A DNA stretch of 64,000 nt, from the NCBI GenBank assembly GCA_014905825.1, contig JACGCN010000061.1:62001-126000 (forward strand). The letters run 5' to 3'. Shown in pieces: positions 24,041-35,308 of this stretch. Every line of letters starts with the position of its first letter. Position 1 is the first letter of the stretch. The notes beneath the pieces are model-generated. The model did no database searches, was not told the DNA's origin, and saw only the letters and a list, made by a program, of their open reading frames with translations. The DNA comes from Lyophyllum atratum. Lineage: Eukaryota > Basidiomycota > Agaricomycetes > Agaricales > Lyophyllaceae. A program made the translations under genes and the position numbers.

Positions 24041-24204
24041 CAAGAGCGTCAACTCACCGTCACTGTCAGGGTGATGGTCCTTCTTAACGTCAAGCCGACA
24101 TAATTCGGCCAGATATGGAGCTCGGCTCAAGGTCAATGTTCTCAGCAGCCAAAATGATAGCGGACCGGAATATGGCGATCATCACCTGACCGCGCGACCA
24201 GTGA

Positions 24205-24333
24205 TTGATATTGACCAATGTGCGAGCTTGCGAGGACGGAAGGTCAATTGAAGGCTTACTAAGCGAGTGAAAAGAGTCCGAAATTTTACAAGTCCTTTCC
24301 TCGGACATTCTTGTCATCTCGCGAATTTGCTCA
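24205..24333 (+). repeat. Split direct repeat A1
   Basis: A 129-nt copy starting TTGATATTGACC and ending GAATTTGCTCA; it matches A2 at 26099-26227. Confidence 0.92.
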
Positions 24334-24526
24334 AACTTCCAGGTCAACCTTTCTATTCAGCGGGCTGAGATCGTCGCTCGGTCGGCGAACCTTGTTTATA
24401 CGTTGCAATACGTCGAGTCTGCCTCAAACTTAGCAGACCCCATCTCTCGCGGCGAGTTGGGCTCTGTGGATAGTCATCTTCCCCTCTGCTTCCCCGTTCC
24501 TCCGGAACTATCCCCTCTTCTGCGCC

Positions 24527-25849
24527 ATGTCGCCCCGTAGACATCTTCTTCTACGTGCGCTGGCCCGTGTCCGCGCGGCTTCCGGTGCTGCTCATTCCAG
24601 TTCACCTCGGGTAGGTGTGGCGCGAGCGTCGCGAGCATCAGGAGCTAAAATCAAAAAGGCTCGCTCTTCTAGTAGCGCTATGGCCACCACATCTTTCCTC
24701 ACCCCTTCGGTCCTCCGTCCTCATGTCCCAGCTGGCGATCGCCTGCGATCCTGGGTCTCTCCTCACACCTTCGATTTTGGTGCCGAGCTATCGCGCTTGG
24801 CACCCGCTAAATATATGTCTCAACTCTTTATCACTCTCCTCAACTCTCTCGCTCCTGATACACGACGGAACTATGGGTCCGGGCTTTTGCGTTTCCACCA
24901 ATTTTGTGACGAGATCTCCGTGCCCGAATCGTTGCGCATGCCGGCATCGGAGGTTTTGCTATCCCTCTTCTGCGCTTCTTGGGCTGGGCGCATTTCCAAA
25001 TCGACAGTCAATGGTTGGTTGGCCGGTCTACGTTTCTGGCATGTCTTTCATGGCGCTCAGTGGTATGGCGGGGAGTCTGCGTTGATGCTTGAGCAGGTCA
25101 AGAAGGGTGTCTCGAAGATGGTCCCCGATACTTCGAAGCGGCCCCCGCGGCCTCCTGTCACCATCCAGCACATGCACGCCCTTTTCAAGGGCCTCGATCT
25201 CACCAATTCCTTCGACGCTGCGGTGTGGGCGGTTGCTGCATTGGCTTTCTGGTGCTGTTGTCGTCTCGGCGAGCTCGTCATTCCGGCCGCTTCGAAATTC
25301 GACCCTCAATATCATGTTTCACGTGGTACCGCGGTTCATTTCAAGATTACACCCAATGGGAAGGAACATGCGTCCTTTCGTGTCCCCTGGACCAAGACCA
25401 CCCGTTTTGACGGTGCTAGTGTCATTGGCGTTGATAACGGCGACATCATAGGTCCAACCTTGGCGCTTCGCCATCACCTTCTTGCGAATTCTTCGGTACC
25501 AGACACCGCTCCTATGTTTGCATACGAGACGTCCCCGTCTTCGTGGGCTCCCATGACACGGGGCGCCTTTTTAGCCCGCTGTAACTCCGTGTGGCGCGGG
25601 GAGGGGCTAGGGGAGTTAACCGGACATTGCTTCCGTATTGGGGGGGCAACGGAGTACCTCCTTCGCGGTGTTGCACCGGATATAGTTCAGGTCTTGGGTC
25701 GCTGGCGGTCCCAGGCCTTTCTTGATTATTGGAGGAAAATCGAGGATATCTTACCTATATTTCTGTCTGGCGAGTTACTTACGTCTCGTCTTTCTTTGAT
25801 GCGCTCTTCCATGGAGACCTTTCGAATTAATAATGGGTTACCGAAGTAG
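24527..25849 (+). CDS. Tyrosine recombinase of the YR element
   Basis: A 440-residue intronless ORF. It has a Ser/Arg/Ala-rich basic N-terminus (about residues 1-50) and a SAM-like core-binding domain (SLAPDTRRNYGSGLLRFHQF, then STVNGWLAGLRFWHVFHG). The catalytic fold has Arg I in CCRLGELVIPA, a probable beta-hairpin Lys in VPWTKTTRF, the HxxR box in GHCFRIGGATEYLLRG, GRWRSQ and the nucleophilic Tyr in FLDYWRK. All catalytic positions expected for the R-K-HxxR-W/H-Y set are present, so the enzyme looks active. In Ngaro-type elements this enzyme inserts a circular DNA intermediate. The start at 24527 leaves a 193-nt leader after A1. Base composition is less C-biased than that of the neighbouring host genes. 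Confidence 0.88.
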   Translation: MSPRRHLLLRALARVRAASGAAHSSSPRVGVARASRASGAKIKKARSSSSAMATTSFLTPSVLRPHVPAGDRLRSWVSPHTFDFGAELSRLAPAKYMSQLFITLLNSLAPDTRRNYGSGLLRFHQFCDEISVPESLRMPASEVLLSLFCASWAGRISKSTVNGWLAGLRFWHVFHGAQWYGGESALMLEQVKKGVSKMVPDTSKRPPRPPVTIQHMHALFKGLDLTNSFDAAVWAVAALAFWCCCRLGELVIPAASKFDPQYHVSRGTAVHFKITPNGKEHASFRVPWTKTTRFDGASVIGVDNGDIIGPTLALRHHLLANSSVPDTAPMFAYETSPSSWAPMTRGAFLARCNSVWRGEGLGELTGHCFRIGGATEYLLRGVAPDIVQVLGRWRSQAFLDYWRKIEDILPIFLSGELLTSRLSLMRSSMETFRINNGLPK

Positions 25850-25946
25850 TTTCTTTCACTATGTCTGCATCCTTTTGTCTCTTTTATTGGATTGTCCAGC
25901 CTCGGGTGGGTGAGTCGCGAACAACTTCACGACTGTAGTCGGCTGC

Positions 25947-26098
25947 TGGGTTTGCCGTGTGTTGTTCACGCCTAACTCAAAACTCGAGGTCGCTTTTCGG
26001 GTTTCGGATCATACTCAACCGAAAGCGAGCCCTCACCCACCCCCTTTTTGTTTATCATCAGATATTATTGACTCGTTACCCACGAGCTAACTGGAAGC
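25947..26098 (+). repeat. Split direct repeat B1
   Basis: A 152-nt copy starting TGGGTTTGCCGTG and ending CTAACTGGAAGC; it matches B2 and runs without gap into A2. Confidence 0.92.
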
Positions 26099-26227
26099 TT
26101 GATATTGACCAATGTGCGAGCTTGCGAGGACGGAAGGTCAATTGAAGGCTTACTAAGCGAGTGAAAAGAGTCCGAAATTTTACAAGTCCTTTCCTCGGAC
26201 ATTCTTGTCATCTCGCGAATTTGCTCA
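26099..26227 (+). repeat. Split direct repeat A2
   Basis: A 129-nt internal copy of A1, immediately following B1; a 55-nt spacer then precedes B2. Confidence 0.92.
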
Positions 26228-26282
26228 CCCGCCCACCTTCCCCTCTATTGAGCATTCCTTTTTCTGTCTACTAGTTTTGCGT

Positions 26283-26434
26283 TGGGTTTGCCGTGTGTTG
26301 TTCACGCCTAACTCAAAACTCGAGGTCGCTTTTCGGGTTTCGGATCATACTCAACCGAAAGCGAGCCCTCACCCACCCCCTTTTTGTTTATCATCAGATA
26401 TTATTGACTCGTTACCCACGAGCTAACTGGAAGC
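26283..26434 (+). repeat. Split direct repeat B2 (right end)
   Basis: A 152-nt copy of B1 forming the right terminus of the element. Confidence 0.92.
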
Positions 26435-26704
26435 CGCGACTTCTACGCGACTTCAGGTTGGTACCACTTGCTTTATGCCACCCCGCTAAGTTGCCCACAT
26501 TGCTTCTAACTCCATGGATATCAATGGTATACGTATTTACTTATCATCGTAAGTGATGACCTGTAATTTATGTTAAGCTCATTTTACAAGTACAAGGTAA
26601 CTAGTATACTGTGACGACTCCGACAAAAAATAAGGAAATTTGGCCAGGTTGGCCTGAGGGTCGAGTCATATTCACCCTTTTAGCGCGAATATCCAAGGAC
26701 TGAA

Positions 26705-28561
26705 ATGAGCCTGCCACCGATGTGGATTACCGTTTTGAAACCATATCTTAGGTTTGAGCTGCCAGAGACGCGGAAAATGTTTGGCTGTGTGATGCGGGAG
26801 CATTTGAATCTGACCGACGGCCCGGCCTGGCCCGGCCAGCCTTTACACTTTTTTTTCTCACCCCCACTTAAAACTACGCCAAGGCTCACGCGCGCGACCC
26901 CGACAAGTCAAGCTATTCACTCCGGCGTTTACTCGGATAAAACCTGGTATGTATCATCGTCCACATCGTGACCCAACAACAAGTCATATATCTCCAGGCG
27001 CTCAGACCGCCAGAACGAACAAGAAGTCTTGCTCCCTAAAATCCAAATTGGTACAGATCAGAAGGAGGTTGAGAAGTTGCGGAAGGAGTTTATGGCAGAG
27101 GTATCTCAGCTGCGGATAAAGAGTCAGGACTCAGAGAACAAGGACCATGACCTGAAGAACGAAGTATCATCGCTACTGAGAGAGAATAACGAGCTCTGGA
27201 ACGAGATTTACCGAGTGGGTCGTCGTTCTGGATATGAACCTTAGCCATCTGATCACTCGTTCAGGGACCCAGGTTGCCGCTCGATCTCGTCCCAATTATC
27301 ATCAAGGGACTGCGTACGGATCGATCTATGCTCAAAACTTGCGCTCTCGTCTGTCGTGACTGGCTCCATATCAGTCGCCCTCACTTATTTCAGCGGATTC
27401 ATAACTATGTTCTGGAACATCTTGAGCACGTTGATCACCTTGCCATCCTGCGTGATCCTAACTGTACCATCCCCCCGCATGTTCGCACTATTGCCGTCAA
27501 TGGCAACATTGACCGTGGCAACAGTGATGAATGGGACTACTCGTACCACCAGTACATATGCCATGAGCGTCGGATGGATGACTTGTGGAGCAATATAGTA
27601 CCTAGGTGCAGTTCCTTGAGAGCCATAGAGCTGACGTCGATGGACCCCTCGGAACTCGACAGACTCCGACTGTCATTGGACAGCGCTCGACAACAAATAA
27701 CTGACGTTCATGTGGACGACACACTATTCAAATCGATGCACGACTTCATGGTGTTCGTATCCGACTTTCCATCCCTGGAGACCTTGTCCATCTCGACGAG
27801 CCATAGATTCATCCCTGACTCGTTTCCAACCTCACATCTACCACAACCACCACCCAGGCTGCGAAAGCTCTGCATCGAGAATGGCTCTGGTGTGGTCCCT
27901 TTCGACACGTTCGTGCTGGAATGGCTTCTTGGTGTTGGGTATGCCAATGTGCAAGCAATGGAATTGTGTGTGTGGTCCAAGGACCCGACAGCGATTGATG
28001 CTTTGATGCGATATATTACTTTCCTTGGACCTTCGCTTGTCGACCTTGAGCTCCATGGCTGGGGAGGGGATTACGCAGGTTTGACCCTCTTTTATGATAT
28101 CTTTCCTTACTCATTGCTTTCCAGAAGCCATGGCCGTCCCAATATCAGCAAATACAGGGCTATGTCACGTCGATCTACTTTGCAACAGGGGTTTCGAGAT
28201 CTACGAAGTCTCCGGCAAGTTTTTGAGTGTCCCAACCGCATGGATTCCGACCATATCAATCCTTCCTCGGTCTGTCGAGAGCATCATACTCGACATGGTC
28301 ACCTCGGCATCTCACTCTGGACCAGAGGAACTCAGTGACTTCGATTGGAAGCCTGTCGACGAATTACTCAGCGGCGGTCAATTCCCATTACTGAGGGAAC
28401 TGGTAATTTGGGCGGACGATTTGTCCTTCCGTCGTCACTTCGACATTGACGGCCACTTTCACCGTCTTTGGACACGGCTACTACCCCGGTGCGCTTCAAA
28501 GCTGATTTTGATCGTCAAGGTCAGCCCTCGGGAGGAGAGACCGTTCAATACTTGCAGATAG
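26705..28561 (+). CDS. Coiled-coil plus F-box protein (multi-exon)
   Basis: Four exons join in frame. Exon 1 ends near 26945 (ACCTG|GTATGT...CTCCAG|G). Exon 2 ends at 27214, followed by a 50-nt intron 27215-27264 (GTGGGT...TTCAG). Exon 3 is 27265-28078, followed by a 46-nt intron 28079-28124, and exon 4 is 28125-28561. Exon 2 is a coiled coil (QKEVEKLRKEFMAEVSQLRI; SSLLRENNELWNEIYR). Splicing leads directly into the F-box-like RLPLDLVPIIIKGLRTDRS, then LVCRDWLHISRPHLF. The rest is an irregular LRR-like region ending near LLPRCASKLILIVKVSPREE. A helical segment directly before the F-box is usual in this mushroom family, which supports the joined model. The start of exon 1 (ATG 26705) is the weakest part, since that sequence is low in coding character. 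SCF substrate receptor by family; target unknown. Confidence 0.62.
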
Positions 28562-29188
28562 GGCAAATGCATACACCTCCATAGCGAAACTCAAAATAGC
28601 ATGAGAATATGAATCAATCGCACGAGGCACATATATTGAGGTATACCACTCCTCCCCGGGCCGAGGCTTGGATTGACCGACTGCTCCTTCAAGCCTCGCG
28701 GCCGCTACAGGCAGCACAGTGAACGTTCCATCAGCATTGACATGCAAGAAACGACCACAAAAGCAGAATTTATGTTTGATACCGCCGGCGAATTTTCAAG
28801 CGCACTCTGCATCCTGCCTCGGACCATCGGGCGCCTGTCCGACGCTTGAAACGCATCTAGCTTCGTTCCTAGCGCCAACGGCTACATCTATCCATCCATC
28901 CTCCTCCATCCCTAACGTTCAAGCGATGCAACCTGCCAAGTCCTTTCTGCTGTCACAGAGAAAGCAAGGACGATTAGGCGCTTCTGCTGTTGACAACAGC
29001 CTCACGCCATCGGTTCGGTATTTACCTCACGCATATGATCTTTCAAATTGATGAAAGGGTACTATCAATATAGGATACGTGATGTGGTAGATACATAGAG
29101 AGACTACGACAGCAGGGGGGAACATCAGCATATAAACAAACACTCTCGTCAGAAGCACAACAGTGATTCGAAAATCTATTCTCTTGTG
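28562..29188. other. Convergent intergenic region
   Basis: A minus-strand frame at 28496-28747 has some coding look (PRPGEEWYTSIYVPRAIDS) but no start context or domain. Otherwise I see nothing. Confidence 0.4.
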
Positions 29189-30686
29189 CTATAACGCCTC
29201 GACAAATCTACTCCCAGACCCGGTCTGATATGGAATGATTATATTCAGAAAATCAGACGAACCAGAGAGAGATCGATCAAGTACCGGTTTAAACCAAGAC
29301 ATTCGGCGCTGACGAGCAGGTACTTGTAGGGCCGAGGCAGGCATGGCTCGCGACACGTTGGCGCCGACAATGGTAGGATCCAACGGGCCGCGTTCACCAA
29401 TCGGGACATCGTTAACTTGAGTTGGGGGTTTTCGTACCCTTGGTTTGCGTCGTAGCTTTGAGCGAGGAGCTGCACGGCTGTGGAGGACATGAGGGCTATC
29501 TTCGTGCTTGAACGAGCCCGAAAATCGAGGGTGCAAAGATTGTATCTTATGTCCGAGCGCTCTCCACCAGGGACGTGTTCGGGGCTGAGAAACATCAGGA
29601 AGCGCCGAAGGAAAGGCATGCGGACCAGAGCCATCCAAACGGGTGGGTACTTCTGGAGAAGTGACTGCCATTGATGTTGACGGAAGTTGCTTTGGCGGAT
29701 GGGACGCTTCACCGGGCAGGTAATGGGCTGGTAGGTCATCAGAAGCGCGTCCGCCTGGTAGAGTGGTGCGGCGTAGGGCTCTATCTCGCGCTCTCGGCGC
29801 CGTCTGAGAATTATGATTTGGAGTATACAGATAGCGAGCAGCGGCGGTAGAGCTAGCCCAAGTAGCCCTGTTAGATTGAATCTGATCTACAAGTACGCCA
29901 GGGTCTTCAGATCGAGCACCAGTCATGTTTACGTGTCCTCGGCGATGGTTGCGGGCAATTCGGGGTTCCGCCCTCTGGAAGGTAGTGCCTTCACGTGCTA
30001 CCATAGGAATAGCAGACACAGACATCGTAGGTATCTGATGCTGTGACTATTATAAACGCCGTGAGATTCGAGAATTTTGGTTTATCAAACGACTCACAGG
30101 GAAATTCGATGGGGCCGTGATATCGTAATAATCTTCGTGTCCCCGGGTGGACGGCAGAAACGCTGATTCCGAGTCGGATGTTAGTGGGGCCGCTCCACGC
30201 CTGCCTGTCACAAGACCTTTACCTAACTCTTGTCTTGGCTGAGGTTGTGCAAGGCGAGCCTCGTGTTCATGCTGAACTACCCACCTCGAACGGCGAGCCT
30301 TTTCTTGAAGGTTGTTCCAGGAGCTTCAGAGTTTAACGCTGGCTGTGTTAGTGCTACTTGCAGCGGTCGTGCAGTATGGCGACGGTCTTGCACTGATTCT
30401 AGTCGATGTGATGCCTGGATCATCCAAGCAGAAGTTGTCAAATGTCAATCGTGGCGTCTATGAGTAGAGATGTGGATCACACCTCTGAATTCTTGCGTGA
30501 TTTTCCATGTCTCTTCCGGTGAGAGGACTCTTGTGGCGTCCGAGGAGGCGCTGGCACGTCGTTTGCCGAATAATAACGACCATGATGCACGTCCCTCGAT
30601 GACATATGGCGAATCAGATCTGCGTCGAACTCGATCGGCGTCCTAGTTCCAGTGATTTCGCCTCTTCGCTGTCGTCTGCTCGGCAT
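29189..30686 (-). CDS. Basic, disordered protein of unknown function
   Basis: Modelled from the ATG at 30686 (MPSRRQRRGEITGTRTPIEF) to the stop at 29189. Exons join in frame as RKNSE|ASHRLESV, RPLQ|ARRSRWVVQHEHEARL and PSNFP|HQIPTMSVS; the last two introns are about 59 nt (ends AAG) and about 60 nt (GTGAGT...CACAG). The protein is rich in Arg, Pro and Ser (SKLRRKPRVRKPPTQVND; PRTRPWWRALGHKIQSLHP) with no recognisable domain. The last exon of about 280 codons without a stop and the clean GTGAGT intron are the main support. Function unknown. Confidence 0.4.
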
Positions 30687-31278
30687 CTGTGATTTGAGGT
30701 GGACGAGGGGCGTAGGTCGTGCGACGCGGCTTGCGAGCGATGAGTTCCTACCTGTCACCAGCAGCCCATCAGCAACTGCCAACAATGGTGTACCTGGATA
30801 CTCAGACGCTGATACAGCAAGTTCGTATTCGAACTTTTGTAGACGAGTGACCTTGGAAAAGAACAATAACTAACCAGCTGCAGAGATGGAACTTGGATAC
30901 ACCTGCACAAGCCTTTGTTTTCTGTGATTGGTGATATGCGTTACTGGCAACGATGGGAACTCACGAGGAATAATACAGTGCTAGTCAAGCCGATGTGGCC
31001 ATGATGCTTCCGCCCGGAACATCTATAAGAAATTAAAGACACGCTACTACTGACGCTCAGCGGAGGTCAATATCAGCCACGTAATCGGATAGACGCTCAT
31101 TCTTATCTTGGGCGCTTTAACGCTTCCGAGCTCGTCGAGCATTGTCAGTGAGAAGACATGACGTCAACGCTTGGCGATGGTCATGGGATATCCCGAAATG
31201 GTCCCAAAATTGTCCCAACATGCAATACCAATGACATTCGAACACGAGGCTACAGTCGCCAACACCAGGGACAATATC
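30687..31278. other. Intergenic region before COG6 3' end
   Basis: No gene is supported. A minus-strand frame upstream of 30686 (EYPGTPLLAVADGLLVTG) could be a 5' exon of the preceding gene. Confidence 0.35.
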
Positions 31279-34002
31279 CTATGACTTCGTCTCACCATCC
31301 TCCTCGAGCGCGAAGATCTGCCTGAGCAAATGAATCTGGCCAAACGGTCTCTCGCTGCCCAACAACGTCGACGCTGCCTCATACTTGTTCTGCGGCTTCT
31401 TGACCTCCTCACATATCAAGCGGTACGCACGCGCCATCCGCTCTAGAGCAGCTTGATGTACTTGATTGTGCAGGCGCTGCACCGTGAGGTGAGAAAGGCG
31501 CGGTGATTGGACGACATCCAGACTTGACAGCCAAAGCGAAAAGTTGCGAAGGGCAACTTGAAGCTCGGCTGGTTGCATAGACGGGACTCGCGACAAGGGC
31601 TCCTATGGAATGGTCGAAGATCAGACAAAATGTCGAGAACAATAGGTTTGACGAAAAGCTTACGTCCGTTTGACGGTGTGTGCATGTTTCCGCCACTTGA
31701 TGGATGCCAGCGTCTACCATAATGTTCGCGTACTATGAAGGTATGAGCATGATTGCGCAGTTTGTCGCTCCCAGATAAACCTACATGATCTTCGATAAGC
31801 ATTGAAACCCGCTCATCTATGACGGACTGAATAGCCTTGCGTTTCTCCAGCGTGAAAGAAAATGGTTCCAGAACAGTCTGCGGTTGTTCAGAACTACGAG
31901 CGGGTGAAAATGATGGATGGGACAGACCTCAATGTAACTAAGACAGTTCAGAGCATAAACTGGCTGATCCCATCTCGGTCTTAGTCGTAGCTTCTCCTCA
32001 TTGGCGCTGGTGGACATCTCAACTGCCGGATCGACCATGATGTCCAAAATCTTCTGGAAACCGGCCACTTGTTCGGTTTCATCTTCTTCTCCGAGGAAGG
32101 AGGACTCATAGACGGCCATGATCTCTCGTAATATCTGAACATGATCTAGAATAGCAAGAGGCGGCGTCAGCGAAGGATCGTTGAGATCCTGGAGCGGTCA
32201 TAAGCATTCAATTTCGACTAGAAAAGGTGATGAAGATATCTTACCAGTTGAACACGTGATAGAGCCCGTCCTTGGACGGAGATAGACTCGTAGAATACGT
32301 TGTAGGCGACGTCTGTAATTCTGTGGAGTGATTAGTATCGAGAGTAAAGATAGAGAGTAAGATGCTCACTCCAGAAGGGTCGTCGAAAGGAGGGCATCGT
32401 CCCCGATCGTTCGCCTCATAGTCAACATGTAGAATTGAAGGAGATTCGCTATCTTGTAAGAGACGATGCTACTCTCCTGGGAGCGTATCGTCTGTTGGAC
32501 TCGGACCTTGAGAAAAACATGTGAGCGAAGAGTCTGAGAATTGATTAAAACAATACCTTTAGAGGTACACATAGCTTTGCAACACATAGATCCATCAACT
32601 CTCTGATCCACTCCTCTTCCTCGCTCTGTCCATCAAAAACGCGAACACTGCCAACCATCCTTCCATCGTTCGCCACTCCGAAGAGTGCCTCAAGGAGCTC
32701 GCGCTCCGCAGCCATTGCCTGATGGACCCAAGCGAGCATATCCCCAACATATCGAAGTGGATCGTGAGCGTGAAGCTCGATCGGACGCGGTAGGCCGGAT
32801 GGACCACCTCGAGTCAAAGCAGTGATAAATGAAGAGAGCAGCGTGGCCTGGCGTGTTTGAGAAAGGAATGTCAGGGCTTCTCTGATGACAACGGCGAAAA
32901 GTGAGCAAGCAGAAAGACTGCTGAGGAGCTGACTGACGTTAATAGCTCAGGACGTTTTCGCAGCCACCTGATCGCCTCTCGCATCGTCGTGGTAATGTCG
33001 AGCTGGAGGTCCCGCCCCATTTGCCGGAATTCATGCGAGCACCAACGAGATATCTTTTCGTAGCCTTGCTCTAGGTTTGAAGAGGTTGAGGCCATTATGT
33101 CGAGGCTGAGTCGCTTATTAACAAACAGGATGCGTAATGCATGTTTTCACAACTCACCCAGCCTTGGTCGGACCATCCTCCCCGGACATAAGAATTCGAC
33201 AATCATCACGGATCCTCTCCGTTTTGTCCATCGCTTCGAAGAAGCGTTGGCCGACTGGCTCATCTCTTGACATTATTATATCAACCTCTGCTTCTGTGAG
33301 AGTAAACCTTGAGAGGAACGCAGTAACGATGGATTTCTTGTTCTCAACCTCCTGCCTGTCGGGAACAATGAGGACTGGAATTAAGGCATTTCAGCTGCAC
33401 GAACCTTTCCTCTCTCAGGCTGCCTGCTCGTTCAAGCAACGTTATGCTAGATTCCGTAGTCAATTGTAAATGGTGTTCCGCATCGTCACAACTTAGTTGC
33501 ATGGCTTTAATATGTTTCTGCAGTTCGTCGAGTTTCTACTGAACCGTCAGCAGATATAATGGAAGTCGTATGCCACGGACATACACACTTGATCGACCTC
33601 CCCAAACGCCTTCAGAAACTGCTCACTTCCTTCCGTGAGCTTGCTTTCCATATCCCTCCGTAGGTTTCTACGAGCGCGCGCCGCCGATTCCCCAGGAACA
33701 GCCTCTGTTAGCACGGTCGTAAGAGAAGTCCTACTCTGTTTCCCGTGTATCCCTTCATCGTACGACTCCGTCTCATCAAGGGCGGTTATATAGGTTTGAT
33801 CGTTCAATTTCGAGGAGCTTGGTGTGCTGTATAGATTCGAGAGCGTCTGTAGGGCCTCCTTCGTCGCGTCATCCTCGAAATTACTCCCTAGAACCTTGTA
33901 AAGGCGCACTGACACAGGGTTTCGTGACTGTGGGGCAGAAGATGATCTACGTTCTGTAGAAATAGAGCTGGAACTGGGACTCTGAGAAATGGAGGGCTTC
34001 AT
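31279..34002 (-). CDS. COG6: Conserved oligomeric Golgi complex subunit 6
   Basis: ATG at 34002 (MKPSISQSPSSSS); stop at 31279. About ten introns. After a Ser-rich start the protein shows the COG6 N-terminal signature: a helix with ALQTLSNLYSTPSSS, then AARARRNLRRDMESKLTEGS, EQFLKAFGEVDQ, KLDELQKHIKAMQLSCDDAE and TEAEVDIIMSRDEPVG. The helical rod continues with YEKISRWCSHEFRQMGRD, HDPLRYVGDMLAWVHQAMAAE, DHVQILREIMAVYESSFL and LIEDHV. The C-terminus is VQRLHNQVHQAALERMARAY, then FGQIHLLRQIFALEEDGETKS. COG6 belongs to lobe B of the COG tether, which captures intra-Golgi retrograde vesicles and so supports glycosyltransferase recycling. It is a housekeeping gene with no oddity seen. Confidence 0.87.
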
Positions 34003-35308
34003 GGATCAATTTCCAGTTGACCAGGTTGTCGTGGCTTGGGCGTCAGTTCCAAATACAACCAAATTTAGAACTCCCACAAATGCCTCCCTTTCTGGAGAGG
34101 GTTATTCTGATAAAATTTCTATGCCGCATGGGTGGCGTGGCGTAATTAATTCCTCAGCGTGGCAGTCGGGACCCACACCCAGAAATTACAATTTCAACAT
34201 GTCTTTGGGTGGGGGACCGATAAAGACAGAAGCTAAACTACAAACAGCCACAAACTTCATCAAAGCTTCTCCGAAATTCTCGTCCTTCAATACTCCACGA
34301 AACAGAGACCCAATAAAGACCATAGAGCGCGTTCCACTTCAAGTAACAAATCTAACAGACCTGATACACCTCAATCTGCCACCGAGAGTTTAGGTAATGA
34401 GCGCTGGTCCTCCCGTTTGGCGCTAGTGGCAGTGAAAATTATTGATGGATTGCGATCCCTGATCGTCCGACCCAAAATTCAAATCACTCACCGACTTCTG
34501 ACTTCCTTTGTGACTCTGTTACGACCTGTTGGCTCCTGTTGGATCACATTCTTCAAGTCTACACTGTGTGTTGATAGTGCTATGCCGGACTTTCCAACAA
34601 TATCTGTTCCAGAGATCTGCCTCGTGTCTTCGTCGCTCTTCGTAACCAGGGCATACATATGGACACCGACGGTCACCGACACAGCGCCCAAATTATGCCC
34701 AATTCGAAAAATTACCGGGAGAACAAATGACGAACCGCGCACACCCGGCAGCTTGACAGCCTTGTTTTCCCAAGTCGAAAGTACCTTTGTTTTTGTTTTT
34801 GTTTTTGTTGACGTGAAACCTGATCTCCAGGTGTTCTCGACCCATCTGTGTTCCCCTCTTACATGTGTATACCTTTCATTGTTCAAGATCGTTTCGAACA
34901 CCTTTCACACTGAGTTTTCTATGTAGCGTCCAAGCCTCGCGACGACCTCGACCATCATCACTCCCCTCGCAGCTGTCGTTCCGCATCCGACGGGAAAACA
35001 AAGGCTAGCTAATTATGCATCCGTGGCGGTGAGAGTTCCTTTCTGACCGCCTTCGGAATTCGTGACGAGTAATATCTCCTGCCAGTTAGAACTTTTTGGG
35101 CGACACGGCAGTCATCATGCCATCTGGTCATTTGTCGGTGTGACATTTAGTGGGCGCTAGATTCACGCTGTATCGGGGAACAGCTTTCATCTTTTGGTGC
35201 CACTCCTTTCTGGCTCCGCCTCTATATAAGCACCCCTTTCAGGGTTCTGTGGCACACACCCCACTTCGTACCTACCTAACTCTTCTACCTTAAATCCCCC
35301 CGGTTTAC
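34003..35308. promoter_or_regulatory. Divergent promoter region, COG6 / ABC transporter 1
   Basis: Both flanking genes read outward. A TATA box (TCTATATAAGCACC, near 35220-35233) lies about 80 nt before the ABC transporter ATG. A (TTTTTG)4-type microsatellite lies near 34790-34810. Open frames at 34417-34926 (+) and 34488-34901 (-) overlap antisense and have no recognisable domain; neither is accepted. Confidence 0.5.

Larger units (their letters stand above)
24205..26434 (+). mobile_element. Ngaro-like split-direct-repeat element carrying only a tyrosine recombinase
   Basis: The element is bounded by A1 (24205-24333) on the left and B2 (26283-26434) on the right. B1 (25947-26098) directly abuts A2 (26099-26227) inside the right end. 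A1 and A2 read the same over 129 nt by eye, and B1 and B2 over 152 nt. This A1-ORF-B1A2B2 order is the hallmark of Ngaro/VIPER YR retrotransposons. Between the repeats there is a single intact ORF, a tyrosine recombinase. No gag, reverse transcriptase or RNase H is seen in the 2.2 kb. No target-site duplication is evident, as expected for YR insertion. It lies in the promoter region of the amidohydrolase. Confidence 0.85.

Noticed and set aside
24205..26434. Interpretation as an LTR retrotransposon or a Crypton
   Set aside because: The repeats are split (A1...B1A2B2), not simple terminal repeats, and Cryptons lack such repeats; no RT, integrase or TG...CA LTR ends are seen.
34417..34926. 169-codon plus-strand ORF and an overlapping minus-strand ORF between COG6 and ABC1
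   Set aside because: Mutually antisense, partly made of a TTTTTG microsatellite, no domain, and sited in a divergent promoter region.
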